A stretch of 64,000 nt of DNA from Diaporthe sp. PMI_573 (Eukaryota; Ascomycota; Sordariomycetes; Diaporthales; Diaporthaceae): positions 62,001 to 126,000 of the forward strand of contig JAJTUP010000091.1 of the NCBI GenBank assembly GCA_021399435.1, in the 5' to 3' direction. The translations under genes and the position numbers were made by a program. Below, one piece after another: positions 29,640 to 40,797 of this stretch (position 1 is its first letter; the number at the start of each line of letters is the position of its first letter). The notes under the pieces were generated by a model. It saw only the letters and a list, made by a program, of their open reading frames with translations. It had not been told where the DNA came from and ran no database searches.

Positions 29640-32600
29640 TTGCCTGTGGGTGCGGCTGGATGACAGCAGCACCCCAGCGAGAGGCTAATCAAGGGCAAAC
29701 GTCGCGCGAATCCTTTACGGCGTAAATCAAATGCACGCCTTCGGCCTAGCCTTTTTGGCAAGGGGGCAAGTGGATGCATAAGGCTGACAATCAAATCCCA
29801 AGGATTCAGCCACTCGTCTCCAGCGTAACATAGTGACATTACCATGACCCCGCCACTGGATTTTGCTAGCGACACCAAACGTTAATGGTGTCGTCGAGAT
29901 ACCAGACTACTTCTTGGGGATTCCCTAATGCCGAGGGCATGACCACGGATTTTGCTCCTGCCATAATAGTAGGAACATGTTTTCGAGCGAGTTTTCGAAA
30001 GGGAGCTAATTAAGTAGTAAGATAATTAGGATCAACTTCTGAAGTGCAGCGCCAAGTACTTGATCAAGACTTGTTTCGACTTTTGAGTGGTGTTTGTCGT
30101 TCCCTCACCCCTGGCCAGAAAGACACAGTGTACCCAACCAAGTTTGGAAGGTAACTGGGGGCCTTTATTGACGATGGGCGCATCCCACCTTCCAATATCG
30201 CCGCGGGACCACGCAGTCTTTTGAAACGGGTGCCTACTGCTCCTGCATATTACGGCGTCAGCAGCGCGTCCTGCTTCCACAGCGGTTGGCGATCAAGAGA
30301 TGGTCCAGCAATCGCGTCCGCATCGGTGGCTCTCCCGCCTCCAGCATCGTCGCCGCGGTAGAGCGTGACATCTGTTGCATGAATTGTTCCTATCACCTGT
30401 CTCGTTGGTGCCCACATTTTGCTCAACCTGCATTAGCGGTGGTTGTTCGCATACATATGCAGCCATGAACAATGGCCAACGTGGGATGACTGATTCTTCC
30501 CAATGTGGTTGGTCTCTTTGCACAATACTTGTCCAAGGGGGACCGCGTGTTGCTGTTTCCAATATCGTCAGAGAACCAGGCCATCATATGAAACTGGTGT
30601 ATTTCGCTCCTCCCGGCGTCAACAGCCCGTCTTGGTTCCACGGCGATTGGCTATCTGGAGGAGGTGGTTGTCGTTTAGCCAGCAGTCGTGTTCGCTTGGG
30701 TGGGCCTTTTTGCTTTCAGCCTCGCCGCCGGGGTAGATCGTGACACCTGCTGGGGTTAGCCGTTCTCATCACTCGCCTTATTGGTGCCCATATCTCCCTA
30801 AACCTGCATCAATGATGCAGTTGTGCCGTGGGCGTCAACAGGGGTGGCTGTTGATTGCCTCATTGAACACGGACACGGAGGTACAGCCTGCTCGCGTCAA
30901 GACACTTCAGAAGTTGATAAAGAGCCATGGAGTTAGGAATACGGACCCTAATTATTTTAGAGAATTCAATATTCTCCTAACCATCTTAGGGCATTAGCTC
31001 CCTTAGGACTTCCTCGGAGACATGCTCCTAACATCATGGCAGAAGCAAAATCTGTGTTCACGCCCCTGACGCAAGAAAAGGGCTGGCCAAACTGATGCTC
31101 ATCTATTGGGTATCGCCTTGTTGGTTGCGGCGTGAGAGCTGTCTTCTCCCTCTCGTTGATCCCCAGGGGTCAGGGAAAGCTGCAAGGAAATCGCTCTGAG
31201 GCCCTGGTCCCGGCCTGGCTTGCCTGGGAGTAACTGGCAGCAACATGTAGCCGGAAGTTTTGGCTTTCGACCTAGCGCAATTTCTCCTGTAGGTATGATC
31301 GACAAGTACTGTGTCGAGCGTTGGAAAACGACGGCAATTTACGCACAAGCGGAGGGCGTGGCGAAATATTCCTGTGCAATCACACTCTCACATGGTGTGG
31401 TTCCAACACCGTGTTCTAGCGCTCCGCGCTGCACCTCCACCAACTTGAGTTAAAAATGCTGTATTTACATGTCTGCAAGTACCTATTATGAGTGGAAATC
31501 CTGCATATGCATTTGAATCACCAGGGCAGAGTCGAGGCGTGGCACTGCGGATTGAATTTAAGACTCGTTTCGACCGAGAGTCCCTCCCCAGCCTTGAAGA
31601 TGCAGTGGACCCGACCAGTAGGCAGTCGAGATCCTTCGAGAGGAGGGTCAGACTGAGTCTAAAGCCTAAAGATTGTATGCCTGACTTGCATGGTACACCT
31701 CCCCAGGGTAATAAAGGCCAGTGGGCCATGTCCAGTTACATTTGACACACACACCACTTTGTCACTTTTCTAGCAATTTCCATACCAACAGTACCTAGAG
31801 CTCAATGTAACAGGACATGGCCCACTGACCTTTATTACCCCGGGGAGGTGTACATAACAAACAAGGTGGTTGGGACTCCTGTTGATGATGGGCGCATCCC
31901 ACCCTCTAATATCGCCGACGGACCAAGCCTCAGTAGCACGTCTTGGTTCCACGGTGGTTGGCGATCAGGAGGTGGTCCCGTTTAGCCAGCAATCACGTTC
32001 GCATGGGTGGGTCTCCTCCAGCCTCGTCCACCTCGTGAACCGCCTCTCACACAAGGGACGTAAAACAGCGCCTTCAAAAATGGGGCTGGCTTGTGAACCC
32101 CGAGGGGTGTCGCGGGAGGCTGGTCCCGCACTGCTCCCGTGGCAGGACAGGGGATCGTGGAGGGGGCCAAGACGGCGTCATTTGTGAGTCCGTTGTCGCA
32201 GAGGCAACACACACATGCGTGATTCTGCGCTGTCTTTGCCTTGATACCGCGGGTGGATGGAGGTATGCAGCATTGTCCTCAAGGCCAACAATACCTCCTA
32301 TACTGGGAGTGACTCGGCCAACCCGACAATATAACCCCGCGGGGTATGAGATATTGTTTAAGAAGAAAATTGCCAATGTGAACGTGAAAAACAGGTCGGC
32401 CTGCATCTTCCAGCATCAGCAGCACATCTCAATTCCACGGCGATTGGCGATCAGGTCCTGTTTCGCCTCTACCATGTCGCCGGGGTAGAGGGTGACATCT
32501 GCTGCCTGAATCGTTCCCATCGATCGCCTCCCACCTTCCAATATCGTCAGAGAACCATGTATTTCGCTCCTGCATCCTCCTCCCGGCGTCAACAGCACGT

Positions 32601-33160
32601 CTTGGTTCCACGGCGATTGGCTATCAGGAGGAGGTGGTTGTCGTTTAGCCAGCAGTCGTGTTCGCTTGGGTGGGCCTTTCTGCTTCCAGCCTCGCCGCCG
32701 GGGTAGATTGTGACACCTGCTGGGGTTAGCCATTCTCATCACTCGCCTTATTGGTGCCCATATCTCGCTAAACCTGCATTAACGATGGTTGCCTGCATAC
32801 ACATACAGTCAGGAACGCCGGCCAATGTGGGATGATCGATTGATTCAATCTGGTTGGCTCCTCAGTGCTCAAGTGAGTGGGCAGGGAGGGCTGCTGTGTT
32901 GATGTTTTTCTTGTTCTCTTGGCTTAGAAAGGTGGAGGGAGGTTGGTAGGGAAGCCCACAGCAGTGAAATAGAGACGTGATATGTACGTGATGGAAACCC
33001 CATCGTTTCCATTCCATTCAATCTCTCTCCAAAGAATCACTCAAATTCCCGCCGCGCACATCCTGCTACTAGCTTTAATTCTACATCTAGCAGGACGAAG
33101 AGTAAGTCTGAATGGCCGACGAGTTATGAGGTGGGAGAGCTAACAGTCGTCTTGTCAGCT
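29640..33160. repeat. Gene-free region with dispersed, rearranged repeats
   Basis: A ~270-bp block at about 30556-30830 recurs, nearly identical, at 32534-32800 (TTCCACGGCGATTGGCTATC, CAGCAGTCGTGTTCGCTTGG, GGTGACACCTGCTGGGGTTAG as landmarks; small differences and a short insertion). Partial relatives lie at 30170-30350, 31870-32040 and 32430-32540. No protein-coding gene is supported. It looks like a mosaic of old element copies. Confidence 0.7.
31693..31853. repeat. Foldback (MITE-like) inverted repeat
   Basis: Arms of about 50 bp at 31693-31743 and 31803-31853 are inverted copies with three mismatches (GTACACCTCCCC...GTTACATT), separated by about 60 bp. No coding capacity; possibly a small non-autonomous element. 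Confidence 0.8.
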
Positions 33161-33162
33161 CA

Positions 33163-35142
33163 ATGGAAGCCTCAACTCCTTCCTTTCTCATCAATCAATT
33201 GTCCAACCCTCCAGTTCTGACGCACGACGATATCAGCCAGTCGGGGTCGTATCAAGAACCTCAACTTTTTGAGTCTAGGGCAAATCACCCAGCTATCAAC
33301 TTAAAAGGAATCTTATCCTTAAACCTTCCAACGACATATTCACCTCCAACCAACGAAGTCTTCAACCCGCCCGCGGGATCGGTGGCGGCTCCCGCCACAT
33401 CCTCGTCTGAAAAAGGAGCCGATCACCAAGACAACATAGCGAACCTCAACAACTTTGACAGCTTTGGCGATTGGCTTAGAGATACTGACTTCGACGATCT
33501 TATAAACACACAATTTGCGAGCCGGAGTACTGCTCCTGACTCCAGCGAGCACACATCTTTGGAAATGCTGCCAACATCAACGGAATCTATCGCTGCGTCG
33601 GATGAGCGAACAAATGAATGCTCGCTTGTCGAGCAGACAAGCGAGAACAACACTATTCACGTCGCCGGGGAAAATGCTGATCAGCTCACATCCCCAAGTA
33701 CCCCTGAAGACACAACGTCTGTGCGTAGTGGAGGACGAGCGGTCCGAGGCGGACGAGGTGGACGAAGGGGACGAGGGGCAGGGAAGGGCCGACAGGGACG
33801 TTGCGGAAGCGGTGCAAGTTCTCCGCCCCGTCCTCAAATACCTGAAACACCCAAAGCCGTTGCGCACAACGCTACCCCTCCCGCCATTGCTAATCGGACC
33901 CGAAGCAAGGGTGCAAATGTGGACCCAAAGAAACGAAAGGCGGGCGAGCAGCTGGCTCTGTCGAGTAAAAGAGCGGCGGTTGAACACGGAGAAACGGTGG
34001 CTAAACTCAGTCATTACTCTCAACAGCCTGTCCAACAACCGCTGTCACCTTCAACAACCAGCCCTCTACATGATGGGAGACTCTCTGTTTCGCAGGTCGA
34101 GACTGAGCGTGACGTCGACGACGAATTCCTTAACAACCTTGATGCGGATGATCTCCTGGACGACAAACTCATCAGTCATTCCTTCAAGAAACTGGCCGAT
34201 ATGGTCCCATGTACCGTCAGAGTTATAGACTCCCGTGGGAAAGCTGTGCCTGACTCCGACTATAGCTGGCACCAGTGTGCCAACTCAAAAAGTGCCACTA
34301 AGCCAATCACCCTAGTTCCCGTTCCCATCAAGCCTTCCGATTCTTCTTTGGGCCACTGGGTCCTGGCTGTGCTTGATTCCAATGGAGTAAGGCTCTTGGA
34401 TTCACTGCCGGCTGTGGAACACACAAGGGCTGCCACAGAGAAGATCGGGACACTATTTCACGGGACGTCTACCCTGACGGGACCCATCACGGAGGTCCGT
34501 GGACCACGAGCATCAAGTGAGAATTCTGGCATTGCTATCTTTTGGAGTGCTGTCTACGTCATCGGGCTGTCCCATGGGTTCAAAATACATCTGCCAGAGA
34601 CTTTCGATCCCGCACCTTGGAGAATCGCCATGGCCTCATTTCTGAGAGCAACTGCAGGACAGAGTTACAACATTCCCTGGTCCCATGACACCAAATCGCT
34701 TACTGTCACCCTGGGCGACAAACAAATAGTACAACGCCTGCTATCATCCTTTAGCACTGGTACCGAAACTTTGACGATCAATCCAGATTCTTTCATAGAG
34801 GATCTCCGCAAGCAGATATCATTGACAGAGCAGGCAAAGAAGGACGTAAAGGTGAAGAAGACTGGGGTGTTGCGTTCTATCCACATGTTTCTAGGCGGCC
34901 TGATGGAAGCTACCGCAAAGGAGAAAGCCCTGCTGGAAATGAAGGAGAAAGACTACCAAGCTTGTGTCGAAAAGATTACTGAAATTGAGAAGTTTTGGGG
35001 AGAAAGTAAGATGGCTCGTCTTGCACACGAAAATGTACAGCAGGTACAAGCATGCGAGGGACTCAGGAAAGATATGGCCGTTAAGACAAGCAAAGTCGTC
35101 GAAGACCTCGATCATGGTATCAAAGAGCTCGAAAATACTTGA
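33163..35142 (+). CDS. ULP1/C48-like protein lacking the catalytic cysteine
   Basis: 659 residues from the ATG at 33163. An acceptor-like CTAACAGTCGTCTTGTCAG just upstream suggests a 5' UTR intron. The N-terminal ~330 residues are disordered and contain an Arg/Gly-rich tract ([18 protein letters not shown], ~190-210) and a Lys/Arg cluster (DPKKRKAG) that could be a nuclear signal. Residues ~335-510 resemble the SUMO-protease (C48) fold: GHWVLAVLD supplies the His, VRLLDSLP the Asp, and [18 protein letters not shown] sits where SDCGVFV would hold the Cys, which here is absent. C-terminal coiled coil (~545-655). Known C48 enzymes need His-Asp-Cys, so this one should be a pseudoprotease, perhaps a SUMO binder (inference). 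Paralogue of the right-edge gene. Confidence 0.65.
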   Translation: MEASTPSFLINQLSNPPVLTHDDISQSGSYQEPQLFESRANHPAINLKGILSLNLPTTYSPPTNEVFNPPAGSVAAPATSSSEKGADHQDNIANLNNFDSFGDWLRDTDFDDLINTQFASRSTAPDSSEHTSLEMLPTSTESIAASDERTNECSLVEQTSENNTIHVAGENADQLTSPSTPEDTTSVRSGGRAVRGGRGGRRGRGAGKGRQGRCGSGASSPPRPQIPETPKAVAHNATPPAIANRTRSKGANVDPKKRKAGEQLALSSKRAAVEHGETVAKLSHYSQQPVQQPLSPSTTSPLHDGRLSVSQVETERDVDDEFLNNLDADDLLDDKLISHSFKKLADMVPCTVRVIDSRGKAVPDSDYSWHQCANSKSATKPITLVPVPIKPSDSSLGHWVLAVLDSNGVRLLDSLPAVEHTRAATEKIGTLFHGTSTLTGPITEVRGPRASSENSGIAIFWSAVYVIGLSHGFKIHLPETFDPAPWRIAMASFLRATAGQSYNIPWSHDTKSLTVTLGDKQIVQRLLSSFSTGTETLTINPDSFIEDLRKQISLTEQAKKDVKVKKTGVLRSIHMFLGGLMEATAKEKALLEMKEKDYQACVEKITEIEKFWGESKMARLAHENVQQVQACEGLRKDMAVKTSKVVEDLDHGIKELENT

Positions 35143-35399
35143 AGCTTCGATGCTGCGGGAAGTTGGAGGAACGCGAGAACGGGAGCCGGGTGGCAAGAAC
35201 GATTTGTTCCGTGCCATATGTGGATCGGTCTCGATGGAGGCTGGAAGAGTGAATAACCCCAATTTATCTTCGTCGAATATGTACGCACCGTGGACCTCAG
35301 CAAGTGGAGCAGCGGGGAAATAGGTGACCAGACCCATGCACTGGTCCCCACCGTGAAAAGCGCGAACGTCGGCCCACTGCAGCGGCAGGGAGCTCCCCT

Positions 35400-35706
35400 C
35401 CTGCCGGGCTAGATTGACGAGGTGGTCAGACAGGACTGTAACTAACTGTCGCCGCCAGAGCCGGGTCGCTCTCTTCCGCTCCCTGGCCCAGCTCAGCCCG
35501 ACTCGCTTGCGAAACCCGTATATGTTTAGCTGGCGGACAAACGAGGCGTAGTTGTTGTGCTTGAACATCTCGGGTATCAGCTTCTTCGCGAATTCCTCCT
35601 CATCGAGCACGATGAACGAAAATTTATACAATGCGCTAGAAACTGGTGCAAATAGTTTTGAGGCCGTTCCTTTCCCTCTTTGAATCCGTGACAGCATGTC
35701 TAACAC
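35400..35706 (-). pseudogene. HSF-type DNA-binding domain relic
   Basis: The frame ending upstream at 35706 contains [20 protein letters not shown] and [20 protein letters not shown], the second half of a heat-shock-factor winged helix including the recognition helix. The sequence before it lacks the first half of the domain. The sequence after it ([15 protein letters not shown]...) departs from the family, and the open frame then overlaps the 3' end of the convergent ULP1-like gene, so its tail is probably meaningless. A broken copy of an HSF/Skn7-class regulator. Confidence 0.6.
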
Positions 35707-35845
35707 TTTTACAAGGCTGAGGAGGCGTCACCCATGCACCTAGGCAAGCATTGTCTTTTTTGCCAGCCTCTCGTCCGCATACCTGTCCCCAGGTGAACCA
35801 GTTGCGTGTGAATCCTCCAGAGTAAATGTAATGAGAGAGGCATTT

Positions 35846-36216
35846 TTAATGATCGGCAGAGCTGTCCTCATCAACGTCTTCTTCCCATTCTCCTTGGGCG
35901 CCAACAGTTTTAGTTGGATGATGAATTTCTGGCAATGGATATGTGAGCATCTAAAAATCAATTAGCACCAAACGTTGATAATCAACGCGATGTCTGGACT
36001 AACAATGTCGCTCAGAGGCGGCGGCCAACTTTTATTCTCTGGGTTCGAGGAAAACACATAAAACTTTCCATTCTTGTGAATGGCAAGAAACACCTCCCCT
36101 CCACATTGAGTATGAAGTCCTTCTACCTTTTTCATAATCGTTCGTAGCCGCTTTCGAAACATCTCACGTTCACGCTTAATTCTTTTCACCACTATTCTTC
36201 GAGCTTCTGGATCCAT
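35846..36216 (-). CDS. Small MADS-box-like protein
   Basis: Exons 36216-36004 and 35950-35846 are joined by a 53-nt intron (GTTAGT...GCTAAT...TTTTTAG), in phase 0, giving 105 residues. The N-terminal half is basic (KRIKREREMFRKRLRTIMKK). It is followed by CGGEVFLAIHKNGKFYVFSS, which matches the C-EV-...NGKLYVYSS pattern of the SRF/MADS fold, and by SWPPPLSDI. The C-terminus is short and acidic (EWEEDVDEDSSADH). Single-domain MADS-like proteins of this size occur in filamentous fungi. DNA binding is inferred from the fold only. Lies just upstream of the HSF relic, same strand. Confidence 0.6.
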
Positions 36217-37877
36217 TTGGAGGGTGGTATGAGCAATGATGCAACACCAGTTTGTAAGTCAAACTTGCTAAACAGTGGCACCGATCGTGTCAATAGTAAA
36301 AGACCGCTCTCCTGTTAATCAAGGAGTATATACTGTACTACGGGACTCCCATATTTATGTTTAAGGAATTAGGTACATTTAGTTCTGCAACGATGAGAAA
36401 AGTACTATCGTGTAGGATGTTGTAGAAACACACTTCAATGGGTACTTGTTTGGGTATATTTCCATGTACTATGCAGTACTTCGAAATTTTATCAAAGTAC
36501 ATTACTAGCTGTTCAAAAGGGGCTCACGGTTGTGCCCTTCGCATAGACGAATCGTGCAAGGTAGGTGGGAAGAAATCAAATCCCGTGGTGGCCCAGTTTC
36601 CCACCCGCATGTGTGTTCCCAATCAGACATCCACGACTTGCATTTCTCACTTTACCCCTGGGCTGCACACTTATAGCTACCTACCTTGAGAGCGCCATCC
36701 AACTCTAATGCCCAAGTCGAGCCTAAGCAAATCGACTGCCTGACTTGCGCCTTCCTCGCCGGAACAGACACACTGGAAACTTACACATCAGCGCACACTA
36801 CAGGCAGCGTTCCACGCAAACCAAGCCTTTGCAAGTCATTTGCCAAATGAAAGTCGCAAAGCCCGACATTTCAGCAAGCCAAACAAGGGACATTTATATG
36901 CAAATGACTTGCAAACGAACCAAACAAATGGACGTTAACCTGGCGGCCCCACATGTGACTCTGTTTGCCCCACTGTATTGAGGATCGTGAGCCCATTTTT
37001 GTTGTTTTGCTCCGAAACCTATGTCGATCGTTAGCCCGATTTGGCCCCCCCCCGGCATCCGGAGTCAAATCTGTCAGCTTTTCTGCAGTTGAGCTGTTTG
37101 TTGTAGCCGTCCTCTGATCTTAGGCTTCGTCGCGCCTCATCATCGGGTGTACCTGTACTGTAGGCATCATCATGGCTACAAACGCCCTTATGATATTGTA
37201 TCAACAAAGAAACTGGAACTTCTTATTAGATTTACGGATTTCTAATCCGTATACTCTTTACATTTGAAATCCGATTCCTCAAACCATTTTAAGATATGCA
37301 ACATAGTCTCGGCAGTGGCGACTTTTTATCTGCCACTTCTCAGAATAAGGAATTCACATCACGGGATTAAAAATTGTCGAGAGGTCAGGGGAAGATGCTG
37401 GGCAAAGATTGCTTGAGGGCAGATCAGGATCTGAACATTCCGTGCTATGTTGCGATTGATACCTACATTGTGATTCTAGTGCGTCTAGCCACCCATCTTA
37501 TAACCTGACCTGCCCATCCCTCATGGATCTCCATGCACGCTGGCCTGAGCGAGGCTCAGCCCTGACTTGGGCGCCGTATGGGCCTGAGCGGTGCTGCGGT
37601 GCCTTTCGCCGATACTACGGTGCCCTTCACCGGGCCTCCGACGGGCCCGAAGTGCTGCCTTCCAACAAAAATAAATTTCTTCATTTATGATATGTACATA
37701 CAGTACTGCAATCAAGCTTTACGGTTCTGAATATCATTTGCACAATAACTTGATTCATGTCTGCTGTTTTCGGGCAATCAGCCACTACTTTGTTTCTTAA
37801 TTTAGAAATTCTTATCTTAAAAATGAAGAAGTAGATATTTAACAGTTTAATTTTAAAGTTCCTTAAATCCCTACACC
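36217..37877. other. AT-rich intergenic region with a 16-bp inverted repeat
   Basis: No gene is supported. TTTGCAAGTCATTTGC at 36828-36843 and its exact complement at 36900-36915 can form a stem with a 56-bp loop. Confidence 0.5.
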
Positions 37878-39244
37878 TCACGCTCTAGAGCCCAACCTTT
37901 CAAAGCAGTCCTTGTAAGATGATACAGTGTAGCGGAGGTGCGGCAGTATCGTCGATACATTTATGTTACTATGTCCTTTGTTAGCAAAATCAGTTGCTTT
38001 TAAGCCAAAAGCTAAACACAAACCTGGATTCAATGTATTTCCATGGAATAGCTCTGTACTCTGTGATAAACGCCTGGCATTTCCAGAAGACTGTTTCCTC
38101 CGCGGAAAGATTCCGCCGGATACCGCTTGCGGCCTCCTTGTCTAACATGTAAGCTTGGCCGGACTTGTTCAAGATGCTCCTCGAAAGCATGTCGAGGGCA
38201 TGGCCAAGTGAGTCATCATCAGAGAGGAGACGACTAAGGTCTGGTGAAAGGCCTGCAATGTTTGCATCTACCTCTTCAGTGTTGCCATGAACCGTCCAGC
38301 GTTCACGACGCGAACCTCCGTGGCGGAGGAAGTCTTGGGTTAGGTTGTGGTCTGGCGATAGGAATGAAAGTAGCAGTGCTAGGGCGTCTTTAGCTGAAGC
38401 GGTTGTCGAGTTAAGGCCGCCAGTCTCAGAGGTGGTGCGCACGCTTTCAGGCTCGGAGGCTGTTCTAGCCTGTGTATTGTGGTATCTTGATAAACAACCA
38501 CCAGCCATGTCGAGGGGTTTTGGCTGGGGTCTGAAAATCGAAGTTTCGTCGCAAAACGAATGCGTAACTGCATACAATTAGCCGGTTTGTATATAACTGG
38601 CTGGAACCAAAAAGTAAGGCCCGCCGCATACAAAGTATTGATGCAAGTAAACGGTTAACGGGTATGGTGAGCTGCTCAACCTGTGCCCAGAAGGTTTTGT
38701 TTTGGGAAAGTATTCCGGAGGCCAGTTGAACGTCGACCGTGGAAGCTCTCTCCCAGCTAGGACAGGTGAGTGTTGTGGCTGGATTCGCTGTGTTGCCGAA
38801 CAAACTTACACCGATAAGGAGTCCAACACGCAGAAGAGCCCTGTGACCTGGTCCTGGGATACGCCCGCAGAAGACGCAAAGCAGTCGAGGATTGTCGCCC
38901 ACTTGTGACCAATGTGAATATAGTTCTTGAATCCGTAGGACCACAGTCCTACCTGATTCATGATGGGGACCAGGATATCGATGATGACAGTGCTGAAGAT
39001 CGAAGTGTTCTCAGGTTTGTTCTTGGAAAATAGCACGCAAGGCTTGATGCCCTTCAGTACAAGAAGGAACTCCACGTGGTGGCGCAGGTGAGCAGCACCA
39101 TTCCACCACTTGTTGGTAGTGGTATCGTCGTGGCGAAGTGGGCCGACTGGCACATTCAGGAGGAAACGTCGCTCTAATTCGCGGAATGTCTGCATCAAAA
39201 TTAAATCAGCAGGTGCTCTCAAGGGGCTTGCTCACTCTCGGCAT
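37878..39244 (-). CDS. Hypothetical multi-exon protein
   Basis: Not recognised, but the exon structure is coherent. The ATG at 39244 starts a tiny exon (Met-Pro-Arg), then an intron (GTGAGC...GATGCAG). The main exon encodes FRELERRFLLNVPVGPL ... KWWNGAAHLRHHVEFLLVLKG ... LVPIMNQVGLWSYGFKNY. A 53-nt intron follows near 38810-38760 (GTAAGT...TCCTAG), then an exon with DVQLASGILSQNKTFWAQVE. At least one unresolved intron near 38640-38575 leads to a 195-residue frame (LTQDFLRHGGSRRERWTVHG ... SPDLSRLLSDDDSLGHALDM). A last intron (GTTTGT...CTAAC...CATAG) gives an exon ending at the TGA at 37878-37880. No motif points to a function. Confidence 0.45.
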
Positions 39245-39616
39245 TTTGATGGACCCCAGACGAGGTAGAAGCTTTTGGGGATGATCCATTCCCGCTTTTA
39301 GGGAATTAAACACTTTTTCTAACATGTGTCGGACAGGGTCCTCGTCAAGTTACTCCCAATACCAATATGGAAGAATCTGCTAGGCGGCTGAGGGGTAACG
39401 AGAGACCCTTGGCCCGTCTGATGCCGTTAAAACGGACCGGAAAACGGCTTGCTTGTCTAGGGACAAATCAGCTCACGATCCTGCTCCATTAGCGCTGCCA
39501 AATAGATACCGTACCCTTACCAACAGCAGGCCGCGGACAAAACCCTCGCGGTTGATAAGGAACAAGATGGTGTTGACTACCCCGGATTACGCAGGGGATC
39601 GCCAAGGAGACACGGA

Positions 39617-40003
39617 TTAAGCTCCAAACTGGCATTGAGGAGTGTGCGCTGATGACTCTGCCCCGCGGTCGAAGAGATCATCTGGGACGTGAAGGGCTGC
39701 CGGCGGAGGTGAGTGGGCCAATTGGATCATACTTGACACGGAATATGAGCCCTGGTCGGGCGCAACGCTTGCTCTCGCTGCAATTATTCTTTCCGCCAGT
39801 ACTAATGCTTCCATGGTTTTACGAGGCATATTTTGATCCAATCCGCGAGTATCAAAGGACACCTTCTCTTCCAGGACTATGAGACGACTAAAGTTGTCGT
39901 CACTAACTCTGACCTCCTCGGGATACGGAAGGAGACTGAAAGATTTAGCCTTCTCTCTGAAGCCGCCGCAGGAGCTGATCATCAACACTGCTGTGTCTTC
40001 CAC
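39617..40003 (-). CDS. Hypothetical exon
   Basis: A 128-codon open frame of good coding character (EEVRVSDDNFSRLIVLEEKV, MEALVLAERIIAARAS) with an acceptor-like TTGCAG at its 5' side. It is probably one exon of a larger or decayed gene. No start codon of its own and no recognised domain. Confidence 0.3.
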   Translation of the reverse strand: MEDTAVLMISSCGGFREKAKSFSLLPYPEEVRVSDDNFSRLIVLEEKVSFDTRGLDQNMPRKTMEALVLAERIIAARASVAPDQGSYSVSSMIQLAHSPPPAALHVPDDLFDRGAESSAHTPQCQFGA

Positions 40004-40442
40004 TGCAATTGTTGCCGGATTATGTACATCTGTGATGGGCCAACATATCCAAGAACACAGTGGTTTGCGTTTTTTCTAAGAAGGGTTAATTAGCAACAGA
40101 TAACTTTTCATTCCTCTCGGGTATGGTAGGAATGTGGTGGCATGCTGATAGGGATAATGTTGTGCTCTTTGCAATATTGCTTAAACTCCGCTGATATATG
40201 GCTCTCGCGGCCGTCGCCTTGCCACCCTTTTCTATTATGGACTATGGTGGCCCTGCTAAAGGAGAAAGGACATAGCACACTGACGATCCGGCTCAGAGCT
40301 AACTACTTTGGGTGGTGAACACACTACAATCTATATTAGGGTATTCTTGGCAGTGTCAACCGACGCTGTCCCAGATGATAGGGATCAATGATAGTTTTGA
40401 AAGATGCCGCTCGATGTTGACGCAGTAGCCAAGCACATCTTG

Positions 40443-40787
40443 CTAAGTTCCCCCTGAGTCTCCTTGAGCTCCTTCAGCCGACTGCTGGCTTGGAATAAGA
40501 GCTGCCAGGTCTATTTGGCGTCTCTCCACAAGAGACATGTTGTTATAGTCGATAATAGCCAAAAGGTCATCGCGCCACTTCATTTCCATGGCAATTCGCT
40601 CGTCCCACTCTCGTTGCATCTTTCTGCGGTTCGCTTCACACCAATCAAGCTGTGCAGTCAGGTCGACAACTCTCTTCTCACACTCGCGGAGCTTGTCAGC
40701 CTGTCTCTTTAGAATGGTGGACCCGACTGGAGTCTGCTGGGGCTCAAGCTCCTTGAGATGTGACCGGGGGTGATTGCGGGGGCCCAA
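40443..40787 (-). pseudogene. Coiled-coil protein fragment cut by Copia sequence
   Basis: 115 codons with a strong coiled coil (ILKRQADKLRECEKRVVDLT...EANRRKMQREWDERIAME). No ATG at the 5' end, where the frame meets the Copia remnant near 40795. Gene identity unknown. Confidence 0.35.
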
Positions 40788-40797
40788 AGTGTAACCT

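Noticed and set aside
29170..29640. CRISPR array
   Set aside because: The minisatellite units are contiguous with no unique spacers, and the sequence is fungal.
29188..29725. Several long + strand ORFs with HFHSLCAFSQP repeats
   Set aside because: They are translations of the 19-bp minisatellite in its three frames; no start context, no family.
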